A program made the translations under genes and the position numbers. From Sideroxydans sp. (GTDB lineage Bacteria > Pseudomonadota > Gammaproteobacteria > Burkholderiales > Gallionellaceae): a stretch of DNA of 64,000 nt. Location: assembly GCA_028710605.1 (NCBI GenBank), contig JAQTTU010000003.1, positions 248,001-312,000 on the forward strand. The letters run 5' to 3'. Within the stretch, counting starts at the first letter, position 1; each line of letters starts with the position of its first letter. The notes below the pieces were generated by a model. The model was not told where the DNA came from and did no database searches. It saw only the letters and a list, made by a program, of their open reading frames with translations. Positions 28,049 through 38,208 of this stretch are shown piece after piece.

Positions 28049-28323
28049 GCTTTGGCGCTGGCCTTTTTGTGTGCCGCCGCGAGTGTCGCCCGCAGTTTCT
28101 CGACCATCACAGCTCGCGTCGGATCGGCTTTCAGTGCGTCATAAGCCGGCCTTACTTCTTGCAACAACCAATTCTCCATCGCGTGATCGCGCGCCATCAA
28201 AACGCGCAGCCCATCGCGGATGACTTCACTTTCGGTGGCGTATTCGCCTGTCGCAACTTTGGTTTTGACGATTTCCGCCATCTCGTTGGGCAAGGTGATA
28301 CTGAATTGCTGGGTTGTGCGCAT
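28045..28323 (-). CDS. ParD-type antitoxin (CopG/RHH)
   Basis: FSITLPNEMAEIVKTKVATGEYATESEVIRDGLRVLMARD. Confidence 0.9.
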   Translation of the reverse strand: MRTTQQFSITLPNEMAEIVKTKVATGEYATESEVIRDGLRVLMARDHAMENWLLQEVRPAYDALKADPTRAVMVEKLRATLAAAHKKASAKA

Positions 28324-28420
28324 GATTAAGCCTTTTGCAAATAGCAGGATTAAATCCTATTCTCTTGAAAATAACGCGTCAACAAACCATTCTTGTTTAA
28401 TCCGGATTGTTCATCTGTTG

Positions 28421-28472
28421 TAGGAGCGAGCTTGCTCGCGAAAGCGCTTCGCGAGCAAGCTCGCTCCTACAG
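28421..28472. repeat. Palindromic repeat GTAGGAGCGAGCTTGCTCGCGAA...
   Basis: Second copy of 7948-8000 element. Confidence 0.85.
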
Positions 28473-28501
28473 TGAAAATGCGGCTAATGGATGATCTGGT
28501 C

Positions 28502-29041
28502 TTAATCAATTTCGTTAAAAGCAGAATCTATTTCTTCCGCCAATTTCTCAAGAAATTTGAGCTTGCGCACTATACCGGAAGCGGCGGGGTAATCGTGCGT
28601 GTCATCCAGATCGACGGCGAGTTGCTGCTGCAACGTTTTCATTTCTTTTTGCATGCGCCTTTCCATTTCTTCCAGCACATTGATGTCTTTCGCCTGCTTG
28701 CCTTCTTCCAGCGCCTCGCGCCATTCCATCTGCTGCATGAGAAAGTCGATAGGCATGGAGGTGTTGCTGTCCTCCTGCGTATCCACGTCATGCAGCGTGA
28801 GCAGATAACGCGCGCGGCTCAGCGGGTTGCGCAGCGTTTGATAGCCCTCGTTGACGCGCGTCGCCCATTGCATGGACTGGCGGCGCTCGGCTTCGGAGAG
28901 ATGGGAAAATTTATCGGGATGGACTTGCGCTTGCAGCGCGCGGTAATTCTGCTCAAGCAGCGTGGTGTCGATTTGAAAACGGGCGGGCAGCGAGAGCAGA
29001 GAAAAAAAATTCTGCTGAAGATCAAAGTTGAGGGGTTGCAT
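28502..29041 (-). CDS. hscB: Co-chaperone HscB
   Basis: J-domain: LPARFQIDTTLLEQNYRALQAQVHPDKFSHLSEAERRQSMQWATRVNEGYQTLRNPLSRARYLLTL. Confidence 0.95.
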   Translation of the reverse strand: MQPLNFDLQQNFFSLLSLPARFQIDTTLLEQNYRALQAQVHPDKFSHLSEAERRQSMQWATRVNEGYQTLRNPLSRARYLLTLHDVDTQEDSNTSMPIDFLMQQMEWREALEEGKQAKDINVLEEMERRMQKEMKTLQQQLAVDLDDTHDYPAASGIVRKLKFLEKLAEEIDSAFNEID

Positions 29042-29072
29042 CAATAGGCTCTCATCAAAGGCCAAAACAATT

Positions 29073-29145
29073 TAGCCACGGATGAACACGGATTATCACG
29101 GATGTCTTATCAGTGGTCATCTGTGTTCATCCGTGGCTAATGTTT
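29073..29145. repeat. GCCACGGATGAACACGGAT inverted repeat
   Basis: agccacggatgaacacggat...atctgtgttcatccgtggct. Confidence 0.8.
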
Positions 29146-29147
29146 TT

Positions 29148-29471
29148 TTATACTTTGAAACTCTCGCCGCAGCCGCAGGAATCTTTCACGTTCGGATTAT
29201 TGAACTTGAAGCCTTCGTTCAATCCTTCGCGCGCGTAATCCAGTTCCATGCCGTTGATGTAGGGCAGACTTTGCTGGTCAACCAGTACGGTCACGCCGTG
29301 GCTTTCAAATTGCAAGTCTTCGCTGTCCACCGCATCGGCGAATTCCAGTTTATACGCCATGCCGGAGCAGCCGCTGGTGCGCACACCGACGCGCAGACCC
29401 ACGCCTTTGCCGCGCTTGGTCAAAAAATTCCGCACATGTTTCGCCGCATTTTCAGTCAATGTGATCGACAC
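29148..29471 (-). CDS. iscA: Iron-sulfur assembly protein IscA
   Basis: [20 protein letters not shown]...DSCGCGESF. Confidence 0.95.
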   Translation of the reverse strand: MSITLTENAAKHVRNFLTKRGKGVGLRVGVRTSGCSGMAYKLEFADAVDSEDLQFESHGVTVLVDQQSLPYINGMELDYAREGLNEGFKFNNPNVKDSCGCGESFKV

Positions 29472-29480
29472 GTCTCTCTC

Positions 29481-29897
29481 CTATTTATTTCCGGTGCAGG
29501 CGGCGGTTTCCACCATCGCCCCGCTCTTCGCCTTGTAATCCGCCACTGCCGCCTTGATCGCATCTTCCGCCAGAATGGAGCAGTGAATCTTCACTGGCGG
29601 CAAGGCCAGCTCTTCGGCGATCTGCGTATTCTTGATAGCCAGTGCCTGATCCACCGTCTTGCCCTTGACCCATTCGGTCACCAGGGAACTAGAGGCAATC
29701 GCCGAACCGCAGCCGTAAGTCTTGAACTTGGCATCTTCGATGATGCCGTCCTTGCCCACCTTGATCTGCAACTTCATCACATCGCCGCAAGCCGGTGCAC
29801 CGACCATGCCCGTGCCGACAAAGGCATCGTCCTTGTTCATCGACCCGACGTTGCGCGGATTCTCGTAGTGATCCAAAACTTTTTCGCTGTATGCCAT
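29481..29897 (-). CDS. iscU: Fe-S scaffold IscU
   Basis: MAYSEKVLDHYENPRNVGSM...GAPACGDVMKLQI...LPPVKIHCSILAEDAIKAAV. Confidence 0.96.
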   Translation of the reverse strand: MAYSEKVLDHYENPRNVGSMNKDDAFVGTGMVGAPACGDVMKLQIKVGKDGIIEDAKFKTYGCGSAIASSSLVTEWVKGKTVDQALAIKNTQIAEELALPPVKIHCSILAEDAIKAAVADYKAKSGAMVETAACTGNK

Positions 29898-29918
29898 TAC
29901 TTTCTCCTCAAAACTTGC

Positions 29919-30027
29919 TGAGAGTCGCGCATAGCCCGGCTGGCAAGGCGGAGGGCTGCGCCGTTTACATCAGTGGTAAACAAGCTGCCCGACAACGCCG
30001 CCAGCCGGGCTATGCGCGACTCTCAGT
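29919..30027. repeat. Long inverted repeat between iscS and iscU (27-bp perfect arms)
   Basis: CTGAGAGTCGCGCATAGCCCGGCTGGC ... GCCAGCCGGGCTATGCGCGACTCTCAG. Confidence 0.9.
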
Positions 30028-31237
30028 GTGCCGCCCACTGCACAGTATTCATATCAATGCCTTCCTTGTACATATCCCATAAGGGGGATAGCTCGCGGAG
30101 TTTGGCAATCTTTTCGTGCAACAGCTGCACGGCGTAATCAATTTCTTCGACCGTGGTGAAACGTCCGATCGTGAAGCGGATCGAGCTGTGCGCCAGCTCG
30201 TCGTTGCGACCCAGCGCGCGCAGCACATAAGACGGTTCCAGGCTGGCGGAGGTGCAGGCCGAGCCGCTGGACACCGCGATGTCTTTCACCGCCATGATCA
30301 GCGATTCGCCTTCGACGAAGTTGAAGCTCACGTTCAAATTGTGCGGCACGCGATGCTCCATGTCGCCGTTGAGATACACCTCTTCCATGCTGGACAACCC
30401 GGCCCACAGGCGATCGCGCAAGGCGCGGATGCGCTCGTTCTCGACGGCCATTTCTTCTTTGGCGATGCGGAACGCTTCACCCATGCCGACGATCTGGTGC
30501 GTGGCCAATGTGCCGGAACGGAAGCCGCGCTCGTGACCGCCGCCGTGCATCTGCGCTTCCAGACGCACACGCGGTTTGCGCCGCACGTACAGCGCGCCTA
30601 TGCCTTTAGGGCCGTAGGTTTTGTGCGCGGAAAAACTCATCAGATCGACTTTGAGTTTTTGCAAATCAATGTCCACTTTGCCGGTAGCCTGCGCCGCATC
30701 AACATGGAACAAGATACCTTTGGCGCGGCAGATTTCGCCGATGGTGGCGATGTCCTGGATCACGCCGATCTCATTGTTCACCAGCATCACCGAGACGAGG
30801 GTGGTGTCTGGGCGCAACGCGGCTTTGAGCTTTTCCAGATCGATCAAACCGTTCGGCTCGGGATCAAGATAAGTCGCGGCAAATCCCTGCCGCTCCAGTT
30901 CGCGCACCGTGTCGAGAATGGCTTTGTGTTCGGTTTGCACGGTGATGATGTGCTTGCCTTTGTCGGCGTAAAAATGCGCCGCGCCCTTCAACGCCAGATT
31001 GTTGGATTCGGTCGCGCCGGATGTCCACACGATCTCTTTCGGGTCGGCATTGACCAAGGCGGCAACCTGTTCGCGTGCACGCTCAACCGCTTCATCCGCG
31101 ACCCAGCCGAAAGAATGCGAACGCGAAGCCGGGTTGCCGAATTTTTCGGTGAGATAGGGAATCATCTCGGCGGCCACGCGCGGATCAACCGGAGTGGTCG
31201 CCGAGTAATCCAGATAGATGGGAAGTTGCAGTGCCAT
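30023..31237 (-). CDS. iscS: Cysteine desulfurase IscS
   Basis: [20 protein letters not shown]...[19 protein letters not shown]...[21 protein letters not shown]. Confidence 0.97.
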   Translation of the reverse strand: MALQLPIYLDYSATTPVDPRVAAEMIPYLTEKFGNPASRSHSFGWVADEAVERAREQVAALVNADPKEIVWTSGATESNNLALKGAAHFYADKGKHIITVQTEHKAILDTVRELERQGFAATYLDPEPNGLIDLEKLKAALRPDTTLVSVMLVNNEIGVIQDIATIGEICRAKGILFHVDAAQATGKVDIDLQKLKVDLMSFSAHKTYGPKGIGALYVRRKPRVRLEAQMHGGGHERGFRSGTLATHQIVGMGEAFRIAKEEMAVENERIRALRDRLWAGLSSMEEVYLNGDMEHRVPHNLNVSFNFVEGESLIMAVKDIAVSSGSACTSASLEPSYVLRALGRNDELAHSSIRFTIGRFTTVEEIDYAVQLLHEKIAKLRELSPLWDMYKEGIDMNTVQWAAH

Positions 31238-31252
31238 GAAAACTCCCGCGAA

Positions 31253-31720
31253 TCAGACTGTGGCCGGTTGCGCGGAAATTTTCATTTCCTTCGCTGCTGC
31301 CGGATTGGCCTCTTCCTTGCACTGGCCATCCACCAACTGCTGCAAATTGATCTTGCCCAGATACTCGTGGATCGTCTCGTTGAGGCCGTACCACAGCTGG
31401 TGCGTCATGCAGGGTTTGCCGTCCTGACAATCACCTTTGGCGCTGCAATTGGTGACATCCAGCGGCTCGTCCACCGCGACGATGATATCGACCACGGTGA
31501 TCTTGCTGGCCGGACGTGCCAAGCAATAGCCGCCGCCGGGACCGCGCACACTGGCCACCACATTGCTGCGGCGCAATTTGCCGAACAGCTGCTCCAGATA
31601 CGACAAGGAAATTTTTTGACGCTCGCTGATACCCGCCAATGTCACCGGCCCGTTGCCGCTACGAATTGCCAGATCAACCATCGCCGTTACTGCAAACCGC
31701 CCTTTTGTTGTAAGCCTCAT
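31253..31720 (-). CDS. iscR: Fe-S cluster regulator IscR
   Basis: MRLTTKGRFAVTAMVDLA...SVRGPGGGYCLARPA; Cys cluster NCSAKGDCQDGKPC. Confidence 0.95.
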   Translation of the reverse strand: MRLTTKGRFAVTAMVDLAIRSGNGPVTLAGISERQKISLSYLEQLFGKLRRSNVVASVRGPGGGYCLARPASKITVVDIIVAVDEPLDVTNCSAKGDCQDGKPCMTHQLWYGLNETIHEYLGKINLQQLVDGQCKEEANPAAAKEMKISAQPATV

Positions 31721-31812
31721 ATCAATTTCTCCAAGTTAATTCAGACTCGCGCGTGAACCGCGCTTCCATATTCCTACTACCGCTAGGGGGAATAATAGAA
31801 TACCTGATTCTT

Positions 31813-32544
31813 TTAATCAACAATCTTATTCAAGTGATTGGGATCGAACTTGTCGGCGGTGGCGCGTTCCTCTTCCACCGGCACGCCCATCTTCTCCAGT
31901 TGTTGCAGGATAAAGTCGATGCGCTGATCGACGGTCACGCTGTGCCCCAACAGGCCGTGAATGGCTTTGGAGAGCGGATCATTCTGGTCGTTGCCGATGC
32001 CGTAAGCGTTGAACACGGGCGCAGCTTTTTTCTCTTCATCGAGAATGCGCGCAGGAATGCCCGCTGCCGTTGCGCCTGCCGGAACATCTTTCACCACCAC
32101 CGCGTTGGAACCGATCTTCGCGCCGTCGCCGATATGGATAGGCCCCAGAATTTTTGCACCCGCGCCTATCACCACGCCGTTGCCCAAAGTCGGATGGCGC
32201 TTGCCCTCTTTCCACGACGTACCGCCCAGCGTCACGCCGTGATACATGGTCACGTCGTCGCCGATCTCGGCAGTTTCGCCGATCACCACGCCCATGCCGT
32301 GATCGATGAAAAATCGTTTACCGATGGTCGCGCCCGGATGGATTTCGATGCCGGTCAACCAGCGCGCGAAATGCGAAGTGAAACGCGCCAGCCATTTCAG
32401 GTTAGCATGCCACAGCGTATTGGACAGGCGATGAAAAATGCGCGCGTGCAAACCGGGGTAGCAGGTCAGCACCTCGAACGTGGTGCGCGCGGCCGGATCG
32501 CGCTTGAACACACTGGCAATATCTTCGCGGATATTCTTAAACAT
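31813..32544 (-). CDS. cysE: Serine O-acetyltransferase
   Basis: Left-handed beta-helix hexapeptide repeats, [40 protein letters not shown]. Confidence 0.93.
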   Translation of the reverse strand: MFKNIREDIASVFKRDPAARTTFEVLTCYPGLHARIFHRLSNTLWHANLKWLARFTSHFARWLTGIEIHPGATIGKRFFIDHGMGVVIGETAEIGDDVTMYHGVTLGGTSWKEGKRHPTLGNGVVIGAGAKILGPIHIGDGAKIGSNAVVVKDVPAGATAAGIPARILDEEKKAAPVFNAYGIGNDQNDPLSKAIHGLLGHSVTVDQRIDFILQQLEKMGVPVEEERATADKFDPNHLNKIVD

Positions 32545-33286
32545 TGGGATGCTCTTCCTGATAGCGTTTTTTCAGGCGCGCATTGTACTCGGTTGCCACG
32601 GTCAGGATACCGCGCAGGATGTTGATTTCCTCATCTTCCAGCCGCGTGCGCGAATACAAACGGCGCAGGCGCTGCATCAACCGCGCCGGATTCTGCGTGG
32701 TAAAAAAGCCGATCTCGAACAGCGTCTTTTCCAGATGCGCGTACAGCCCTTCCACCCGCTCGTGCGTGGCGGGCTGAATCTCCGGCACGGTGCGTGTGAA
32801 TGAAGCCGCCGCCACACTCAACTCATAAGCGATCACCTGCACCGAGGCCGCGATGTTGAGCGAAGAGAAATCGGGATGCGACGGAATGTTCACACCCAAC
32901 TGCGCCTTACCCATTTCCTCGTTGGTCAAGCCGGACATTTCAGTGCCGAACAACAAGGCCACCGGCTGTGTAGCCGCCTGCTGCAACACCTCCGGCATCG
33001 CCTCGCGCGGCGTTTTCACCGCGATGGAAATATCGCGCAAGCGCGCCGTCATCGCCACCGTGAACACCACATCGCGCAACGCTTCGTCGATGGAGCCGCA
33101 CACCACCGCGTTGGACAATACGTCATCCGCCCCCGCCGCCATCGCCGTGGCTTGCGGGTCGGGGAAATGGCGCGGATTGATGAGATACAGATGGCGCAAA
33201 CCCATCGTCTTCATCGCCCGCGCCGCCGCGCCGATATTGCCGGGATGAGTGGTGTGGCTGAGGACGACGCGGATATTATTTAACAT
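32537..33286 (-). CDS. trmJ: tRNA/rRNA methyltransferase TrmJ
   Basis: [38 protein letters not shown]...[16 protein letters not shown]...[13 protein letters not shown]. Confidence 0.92.
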   Translation of the reverse strand: MLNNIRVVLSHTTHPGNIGAAARAMKTMGLRHLYLINPRHFPDPQATAMAAGADDVLSNAVVCGSIDEALRDVVFTVAMTARLRDISIAVKTPREAMPEVLQQAATQPVALLFGTEMSGLTNEEMGKAQLGVNIPSHPDFSSLNIAASVQVIAYELSVAAASFTRTVPEIQPATHERVEGLYAHLEKTLFEIGFFTTQNPARLMQRLRRLYSRTRLEDEEINILRGILTVATEYNARLKKRYQEEHPNV

Positions 33287-33322
33287 TAAATGCTCAATTC
33301 AAAAACGAAACTTGTGCCCGCA

Positions 33323-33422
33323 GATTACACAGATTCACTCAGATTAAAAGCAAAACGCAAACCAAAGACACACCTTGGATTAAAGGTTTTAATCTGCGTC
33401 AATCTGCGTAATCTGCGGGAAA
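33323..33422. repeat. CCCGCAGATTACACAGATT...AATCTGCGTAATCTGCGGG inverted repeat
   Basis: Inverted arms flanking spacer upstream of suhB. Confidence 0.75.
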
Positions 33423-33507
33423 ACGTATTTTTCAGGTTTATTCAAAGCGCAATACCAACTAAAATGCACGCCGGATTTCCCCAGCTCATTAAAAAGGTCG
33501 TACTGAT

Positions 33508-34305
33508 ATGCACCCCATGCTCAACATCGCGGTGAAGGCCGCGCGTCGCGCCGGCAATCTGATTCACCGTGCCGCCGACAATCTCGACCATCTCACCGTC
33601 ACCAAAAAATCCCACGCGGACTATGTCAGCGAAGTGGATCGCGCCGCCGAGCGCATCATCATCGAAGCCTTGCAGCAGGCCTATCCCAAGCACGCGATTC
33701 TAGCAGAAGAGAGCGGCGCTCAAGGCGAGTCGGAATATGTGTGGATCATTGATCCGCTGGATGGGACGACCAATTTCCTGCACGGCGTGCCGCAGTACGC
33801 CGTGTCCATCGGACTGCAACACAACGGCGTGATGACGCAGGCCGTCGTGTACGACCCGACCAGCAACGACCTGTTCACCGCCACGCGCGGCAGCGGCGCT
33901 TACCTCAACGACAAACGCCTGCGCGTGAGCAAGCGCAAGGAAATGGCCGACAGCCTGATCGGCACCGGTTTCCCCTACACCAAATTCGAAAACATGGAAG
34001 CCTATATGGCGATCTTCGGCGACCTGATGCAGAAAACCGCCGGACTGCGCCGCCCCGGCGCGGCCTCGCTCGATCTGGCATGGGTCGCCGCAGGCCGTTA
34101 CGATGGCTTCTTCGAGACCGGGCTCAAGCCGTGGGACATCGCCGCAGGCGCACTGCTGATCTCCGAAGCGGGCGGCATCGTGAGCGACCTCGCGGGCAAC
34201 CAGAACTTCATGACCAGCGGCCACGTGTGCGCGGGCAACCCGTTCATCCAGGAACAACTGCTGCAAGTCATCGCGCCGCATTTGACGGCGGAACTGAAGG
34301 GCTGA
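33508..34305 (+). CDS. suhB: Inositol monophosphatase family protein
   Basis: [40 protein letters not shown]. Confidence 0.93.
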   Translation: MHPMLNIAVKAARRAGNLIHRAADNLDHLTVTKKSHADYVSEVDRAAERIIIEALQQAYPKHAILAEESGAQGESEYVWIIDPLDGTTNFLHGVPQYAVSIGLQHNGVMTQAVVYDPTSNDLFTATRGSGAYLNDKRLRVSKRKEMADSLIGTGFPYTKFENMEAYMAIFGDLMQKTAGLRRPGAASLDLAWVAAGRYDGFFETGLKPWDIAAGALLISEAGGIVSDLAGNQNFMTSGHVCAGNPFIQEQLLQVIAPHLTAELKG

Positions 34306-34313
34306 TAAACGGC

Positions 34314-37241
34314 ATGGCTGCCGACGCATCCGACAACGGCATGAGCCCACAAGAAAAACACACGCCCATGATGCAGCAATACCTGCGCATCAAAGCGCAG
34401 CATCCCGGCCTGCTGCTGTTCTATCGCATGGGCGATTTTTACGAGCTGTTTCATGACGACGCGGTGCGCGCCGCCAAACTGCTCGACATCACGCTGACCC
34501 AGCGCGGCGCATCCAACGGCAACCCGATCAAGATGGCTGGCGTGCCGTATCACGCCGCCGAACAATATCTGGCGCGGCTGGTAAAGATGGGCGAATCGGT
34601 CGCCATCTGCGAACAGATCGGCGACCCCGCCACCAGCAAAGGTCCGGTCGAACGCAAAGTGGTGCGCATCGTCACGCCGGGCACCGTCACCGATTCCGCA
34701 CTGCTGGAAGAGAAGCGCGATAACCTGCTGCTGGCGCTGCATCAACGCGGCGGCAAGGTTGGATTGTCATGGATGAATCTCGCCTCCGGCCAATTCTTCG
34801 TGTGCGAAACCACCAGCGAAAATCTGCCCGCCGAACTGGAACGACTGCAACCTTCCGAACTCCTGCACGCCGAAAGCACTGCCCCGCAAGCCAGTATTCA
34901 TGCGGCTCTTCGGGCATTGCCCGATTGGCATTTCGATGTGGAAAGCGCGCGCCGCGCGCTGTGCCAACAATTTTCCACGCTCGATTTAGCCGGATTCGGC
35001 TGCGACAATTTCACTGTCGGACTGGAAGCCGCAGGCGCATTGCTCGGCTACGCCAAACTTACCCAGGGCCAGAGCATCAGTCACATCCGCAGCGTGCAGG
35101 TGTATAGCGCCGAGCGCTACGTGCGCATGGATGCCAGCACAAGACGCAATCTGGAAATCACCCAAACCCTGCGCGGCGAACCCGCCCCCACGCTGCTCTC
35201 GCTGCTCGACACCTGCGCCACCAACATGGGCAGCCGCTTGCTAGCGAACTGGCTGCATCATCCGTTGCGGGATAGAGGTGTGCTGCAAGCCAGACTCGAA
35301 GCCGTCGAACAGCTTCTACTCCCCTCCCCCGTCCCTCACCCCATGCCCTCTCCCAGCGGGAGAGGGAGTATTAACGGGGCTGGGGGTGAAGGTTTGCACA
35401 ACGAAGCGCCCACCTCACAGCCCCTCACCCCAACCCGTGATAGCTCCCTCTCCCACCGGGAGAGGGCTGGGGTGAGGGGGGAGAGGGAGCTATACCGAGA
35501 GGTGCATGACCACCTGAAACCCAGCGTTGACATCGAACGCATCACCGCCCGCATCGCCCTGCGCAGCGCGCGACCGCGCGACCTTTCCGGCCTGCGCGAC
35601 ACGCTGCTCACCTTGCCGCAGTTGCACGCCGCACTTGTAGGTCGGGTTTCAACCCGACAACACGATAATGAAGTCGGGCTAAAGCCCGACCTACATAATT
35701 CTTCGCTCCTGAAACAGTTGGCCGATGCGCTCCAAACAATCGACTCTCTTGAGCCCTACCCACCCGTTCGTCCTGAGCTTGTCGAAGCCTGTCCTGAGCC
35801 TGTCGAAGTGGGATCGTCGCACAGCGACGTGCAATTTGGCGCGTCCATTCCCCCTTCGACAAGCTCAGGGCGAACGGAAAATAAATTAGTCGAGTTGCTA
35901 CAGAAAACCCTCAAGCTCGAACCTTCTTCCGTATTGAGAGAAGGCAGTGTCATCGCCGACGGCTTCGATGCCGAGTTGGACGAATTAAGAGGCATCCAGA
36001 CCAACTGCGGCGACTTCCTGCTCGAAATGGAACTGCGCGAACGCGCGCGCACCGGCATCGACAAACTGAAAGTGGAATACAACCGCGTGCACGGTTTCTA
36101 CATCGAGGTGAGCTTTGCCAATGCGGACAAGGTGCCGGACGATTACCGTCGCCGCCAGACGCTGAAGAATGTCGAGCGCTACATCACACCGGAACTGAAA
36201 GCGTTCGAGGACAAGGCGCTCTCCGCCAACGACCGCGCACTGGCGCGCGAAAAATATCTCTACGAACAACTGCTCGACCAGCTCGCGCCGTTCATCCCGC
36301 AACTGCAACGCATCGCCGCCGCCGTCGCCGAACTGGACGTACTCGCCACCTTCGCCGAACGCGCCGCCACGCTGAATTTCAGCGCGCCGCAATTCGCCGA
36401 CGACGCGCAGATCAACATCGTCCAAGGTCGCCATCCGGTGGTGCAAGCGCAAGTCGATCAGTTCACGCCGAACGACACCGCGCTGGGCGAGACGCGCCGC
36501 ACGCTGCTCATCACCGGCCCCAACATGGGCGGTAAATCCACCTACATGCGCCAGGTCGCCATCATCGCGCTGCTCGCGCATGTCGGCTGCTTCGTGCCCG
36601 CGCAAAGTGCGGTACTGGGCGAGATCGACCAGATATTCACGCGCATAGGCGCATCGGACGACTTGGCCTCGGGGCGTTCCACCTTCATGGTCGAGATGAC
36701 CGAGGCCGCCAACATCCTGCACAACGCCACCGAGAAAAGCTTGGTGCTGGTGGACGAGATCGGGCGCGGCACCAGCACCTTCGACGGCCTCGCCCTCGCC
36801 TACGCCATCGCGCGCCACCTGCTGGAAAAAAACCGCAGCTACACCCTGTTCGCCACCCACTATTTCGAACTCACGCGGCTGGCCGAAGAGTTCGCCCAAC
36901 TCGCCAACGTCCACCTCGCCGCCATCGAACACCAGCACAGCATCGTGTTCCTGCACAGCGTGAACGAAGGTGCCGCCAGCCAAAGCTACGGCCTGCAAGT
37001 CGCCGCCCTCGCAGGCGTGCCCAACGATGTCATCCGCGCCGCAAAAAAACAACTGCTCAAACTCGAACAAAACAGCGCCGCACAGAACCCGCAGGGCGAC
37101 CTGTTCGACCAGCGGCCAGTGGAGATTGAGGAAGAACCGGAAGAACATCCGCTGTTGCAGGCGCTGCGCGAATTGCAGCCGGATGAGATGAGCCCGAAGG
37201 AAGCGCTGGAGAGGATTTATCAGTTGAAGAAGCTGGTGTAG
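34314..37241 (+). CDS. mutS: DNA mismatch repair protein MutS (975 aa) with three in-frame repeat insertions
   Basis: [68 protein letters not shown]; inserts at about 35320-35490, 35637-35697, 35762-35880. Confidence 0.96.
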   Translation: MAADASDNGMSPQEKHTPMMQQYLRIKAQHPGLLLFYRMGDFYELFHDDAVRAAKLLDITLTQRGASNGNPIKMAGVPYHAAEQYLARLVKMGESVAICEQIGDPATSKGPVERKVVRIVTPGTVTDSALLEEKRDNLLLALHQRGGKVGLSWMNLASGQFFVCETTSENLPAELERLQPSELLHAESTAPQASIHAALRALPDWHFDVESARRALCQQFSTLDLAGFGCDNFTVGLEAAGALLGYAKLTQGQSISHIRSVQVYSAERYVRMDASTRRNLEITQTLRGEPAPTLLSLLDTCATNMGSRLLANWLHHPLRDRGVLQARLEAVEQLLLPSPVPHPMPSPSGRGSINGAGGEGLHNEAPTSQPLTPTRDSSLSHRERAGVRGERELYREVHDHLKPSVDIERITARIALRSARPRDLSGLRDTLLTLPQLHAALVGRVSTRQHDNEVGLKPDLHNSSLLKQLADALQTIDSLEPYPPVRPELVEACPEPVEVGSSHSDVQFGASIPPSTSSGRTENKLVELLQKTLKLEPSSVLREGSVIADGFDAELDELRGIQTNCGDFLLEMELRERARTGIDKLKVEYNRVHGFYIEVSFANADKVPDDYRRRQTLKNVERYITPELKAFEDKALSANDRALAREKYLYEQLLDQLAPFIPQLQRIAAAVAELDVLATFAERAATLNFSAPQFADDAQINIVQGRHPVVQAQVDQFTPNDTALGETRRTLLITGPNMGGKSTYMRQVAIIALLAHVGCFVPAQSAVLGEIDQIFTRIGASDDLASGRSTFMVEMTEAANILHNATEKSLVLVDEIGRGTSTFDGLALAYAIARHLLEKNRSYTLFATHYFELTRLAEEFAQLANVHLAAIEHQHSIVFLHSVNEGAASQSYGLQVAALAGVPNDVIRAAKKQLLKLEQNSAAQNPQGDLFDQRPVEIEEEPEEHPLLQALRELQPDEMSPKEALERIYQLKKLV
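35320..35490. repeat. CTCTCCC(A/G)GCGGGAGAGGG-type repeat within mutS
   Basis: ccatgccctctcccagcgggagagggag...ctccctctcccaccgggagagggctggggtgagggg. Confidence 0.85.
35637..35697. repeat. GTAGGTCGGGTTTCAACCCGAC...GTCGGGCTAAAGCCCGACCTAC repeat within mutS
   Basis: Also at 40999-41053 and degenerate 45371-45430. Confidence 0.9.
35762..35880. repeat. CGTTCGTCCTGAGCTTGTCGAAG...CCTTCGACAAGCTCAGGGCGAACGG repeat within mutS
   Basis: Inverted arms and internal duplicate cctgagcctgtcgaagtggg. Confidence 0.9.
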
Positions 37242-37323
37242 GCGCGCCGAATAAATTGGACGATATCCTAATTTCGGCATAGGATTAACCACATCATTTC
37301 AGCACCTCAACCAAGGAGCGCCC

Positions 37324-37596
37324 ATGAAATTTTCCACACAGATCAAGCCACTCAGCTACCTCCAAGATCATACCTCCCAAATCATCCGGGACGTTTCCGA
37401 AAGCCGCGAACCGCTTCTGATTACGCAGGACGGCGAAGCAAAGCTGGTTGTCATGGATGTAAAAAGTTATGAGGAACATGAACAAACCGTCGCGCTGTTG
37501 AGAATTCTTTCCCTCGGCAACAAAGAAATCGAACAAGGAAAATTCCGCGATGCGGAAGATGTGTTTGCCGAACTGGATAAGACCGCACAGCAATGA
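37324..37596 (+). CDS. Phd/YefM-family antitoxin
   Basis: MKFSTQIKPLSYLQDHTSQIIRDVSESREPLLITQDGEAKLVVMDVKSYEE. Confidence 0.9.
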   Translation: MKFSTQIKPLSYLQDHTSQIIRDVSESREPLLITQDGEAKLVVMDVKSYEEHEQTVALLRILSLGNKEIEQGKFRDAEDVFAELDKTAQQ

Positions 37597-37922
37597 GTTA
37601 CAAGATCGTCATTCTTGTTTCTGCCGAGCAGGACATGAAGGAACTCAAGAGCTACATCGTCAATAAATTCTCTCTCGCCACTTGGCAAGACACCTACAGC
37701 AAACTCAAAGATTCCATCCGCAACCTGAAAGCCTTCCCGTTTGCCGGCTCCATACCGGAAGAGCTGGAGCGGCTGAACCTCACCCAATATCGCCAAGTCA
37801 TCTCGGGAATGAACCGGGTGATCTATGAAGTGCGGCAAGAGAACATCTACATTCATATCGTTGCCGATACCAGAAAAGATTTGAAAACGTTGCTTGCTCA
37901 GCGGTTGCTGAGAAGCGACTGA
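37593..37922 (+). CDS. RelE/ParE-family toxin
   Basis: YKIVILVSAEQDMKELKSYIVNKFS...YRQVISGMNRVIYEVRQENIYIHIVADTRKD; ATGA overlap with antitoxin. Confidence 0.9.
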   Translation: MSYKIVILVSAEQDMKELKSYIVNKFSLATWQDTYSKLKDSIRNLKAFPFAGSIPEELERLNLTQYRQVISGMNRVIYEVRQENIYIHIVADTRKDLKTLLAQRLLRSD

Positions 37923-37929
37923 CCAAGCG

Positions 37930-38134
37930 TCAACGCCGCTAAAAGAAACTGCTCAAACTCGAATAAAACTGCGCTGCACAGAATCCGCAGGGTGATTTGT
38001 TCGACCAGCGAGCGGTGGTGATGGAAAAAGCGGAAGAGCATCCACTGTTGCAGGCGCTGCGCGAATTGCAGCCGGATGAGATGAGTCCGAAGGAAGCGCT
38101 GGAAACAATGTATCGGTTGAAGAGGCTGGTATAG
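37930..38134 (+). pseudogene. Second, diverged copy of the mutS 3' end
   Basis: [61 protein letters not shown] vs MutS C-term [63 protein letters not shown]. Confidence 0.95.
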
Positions 38135-38208
38135 CAGCAAACAGTAAATAATAAATCTTCCTAACCACAACATTCTTTAACGATAAGATACGACCAGTAA
38201 CCCACAAC

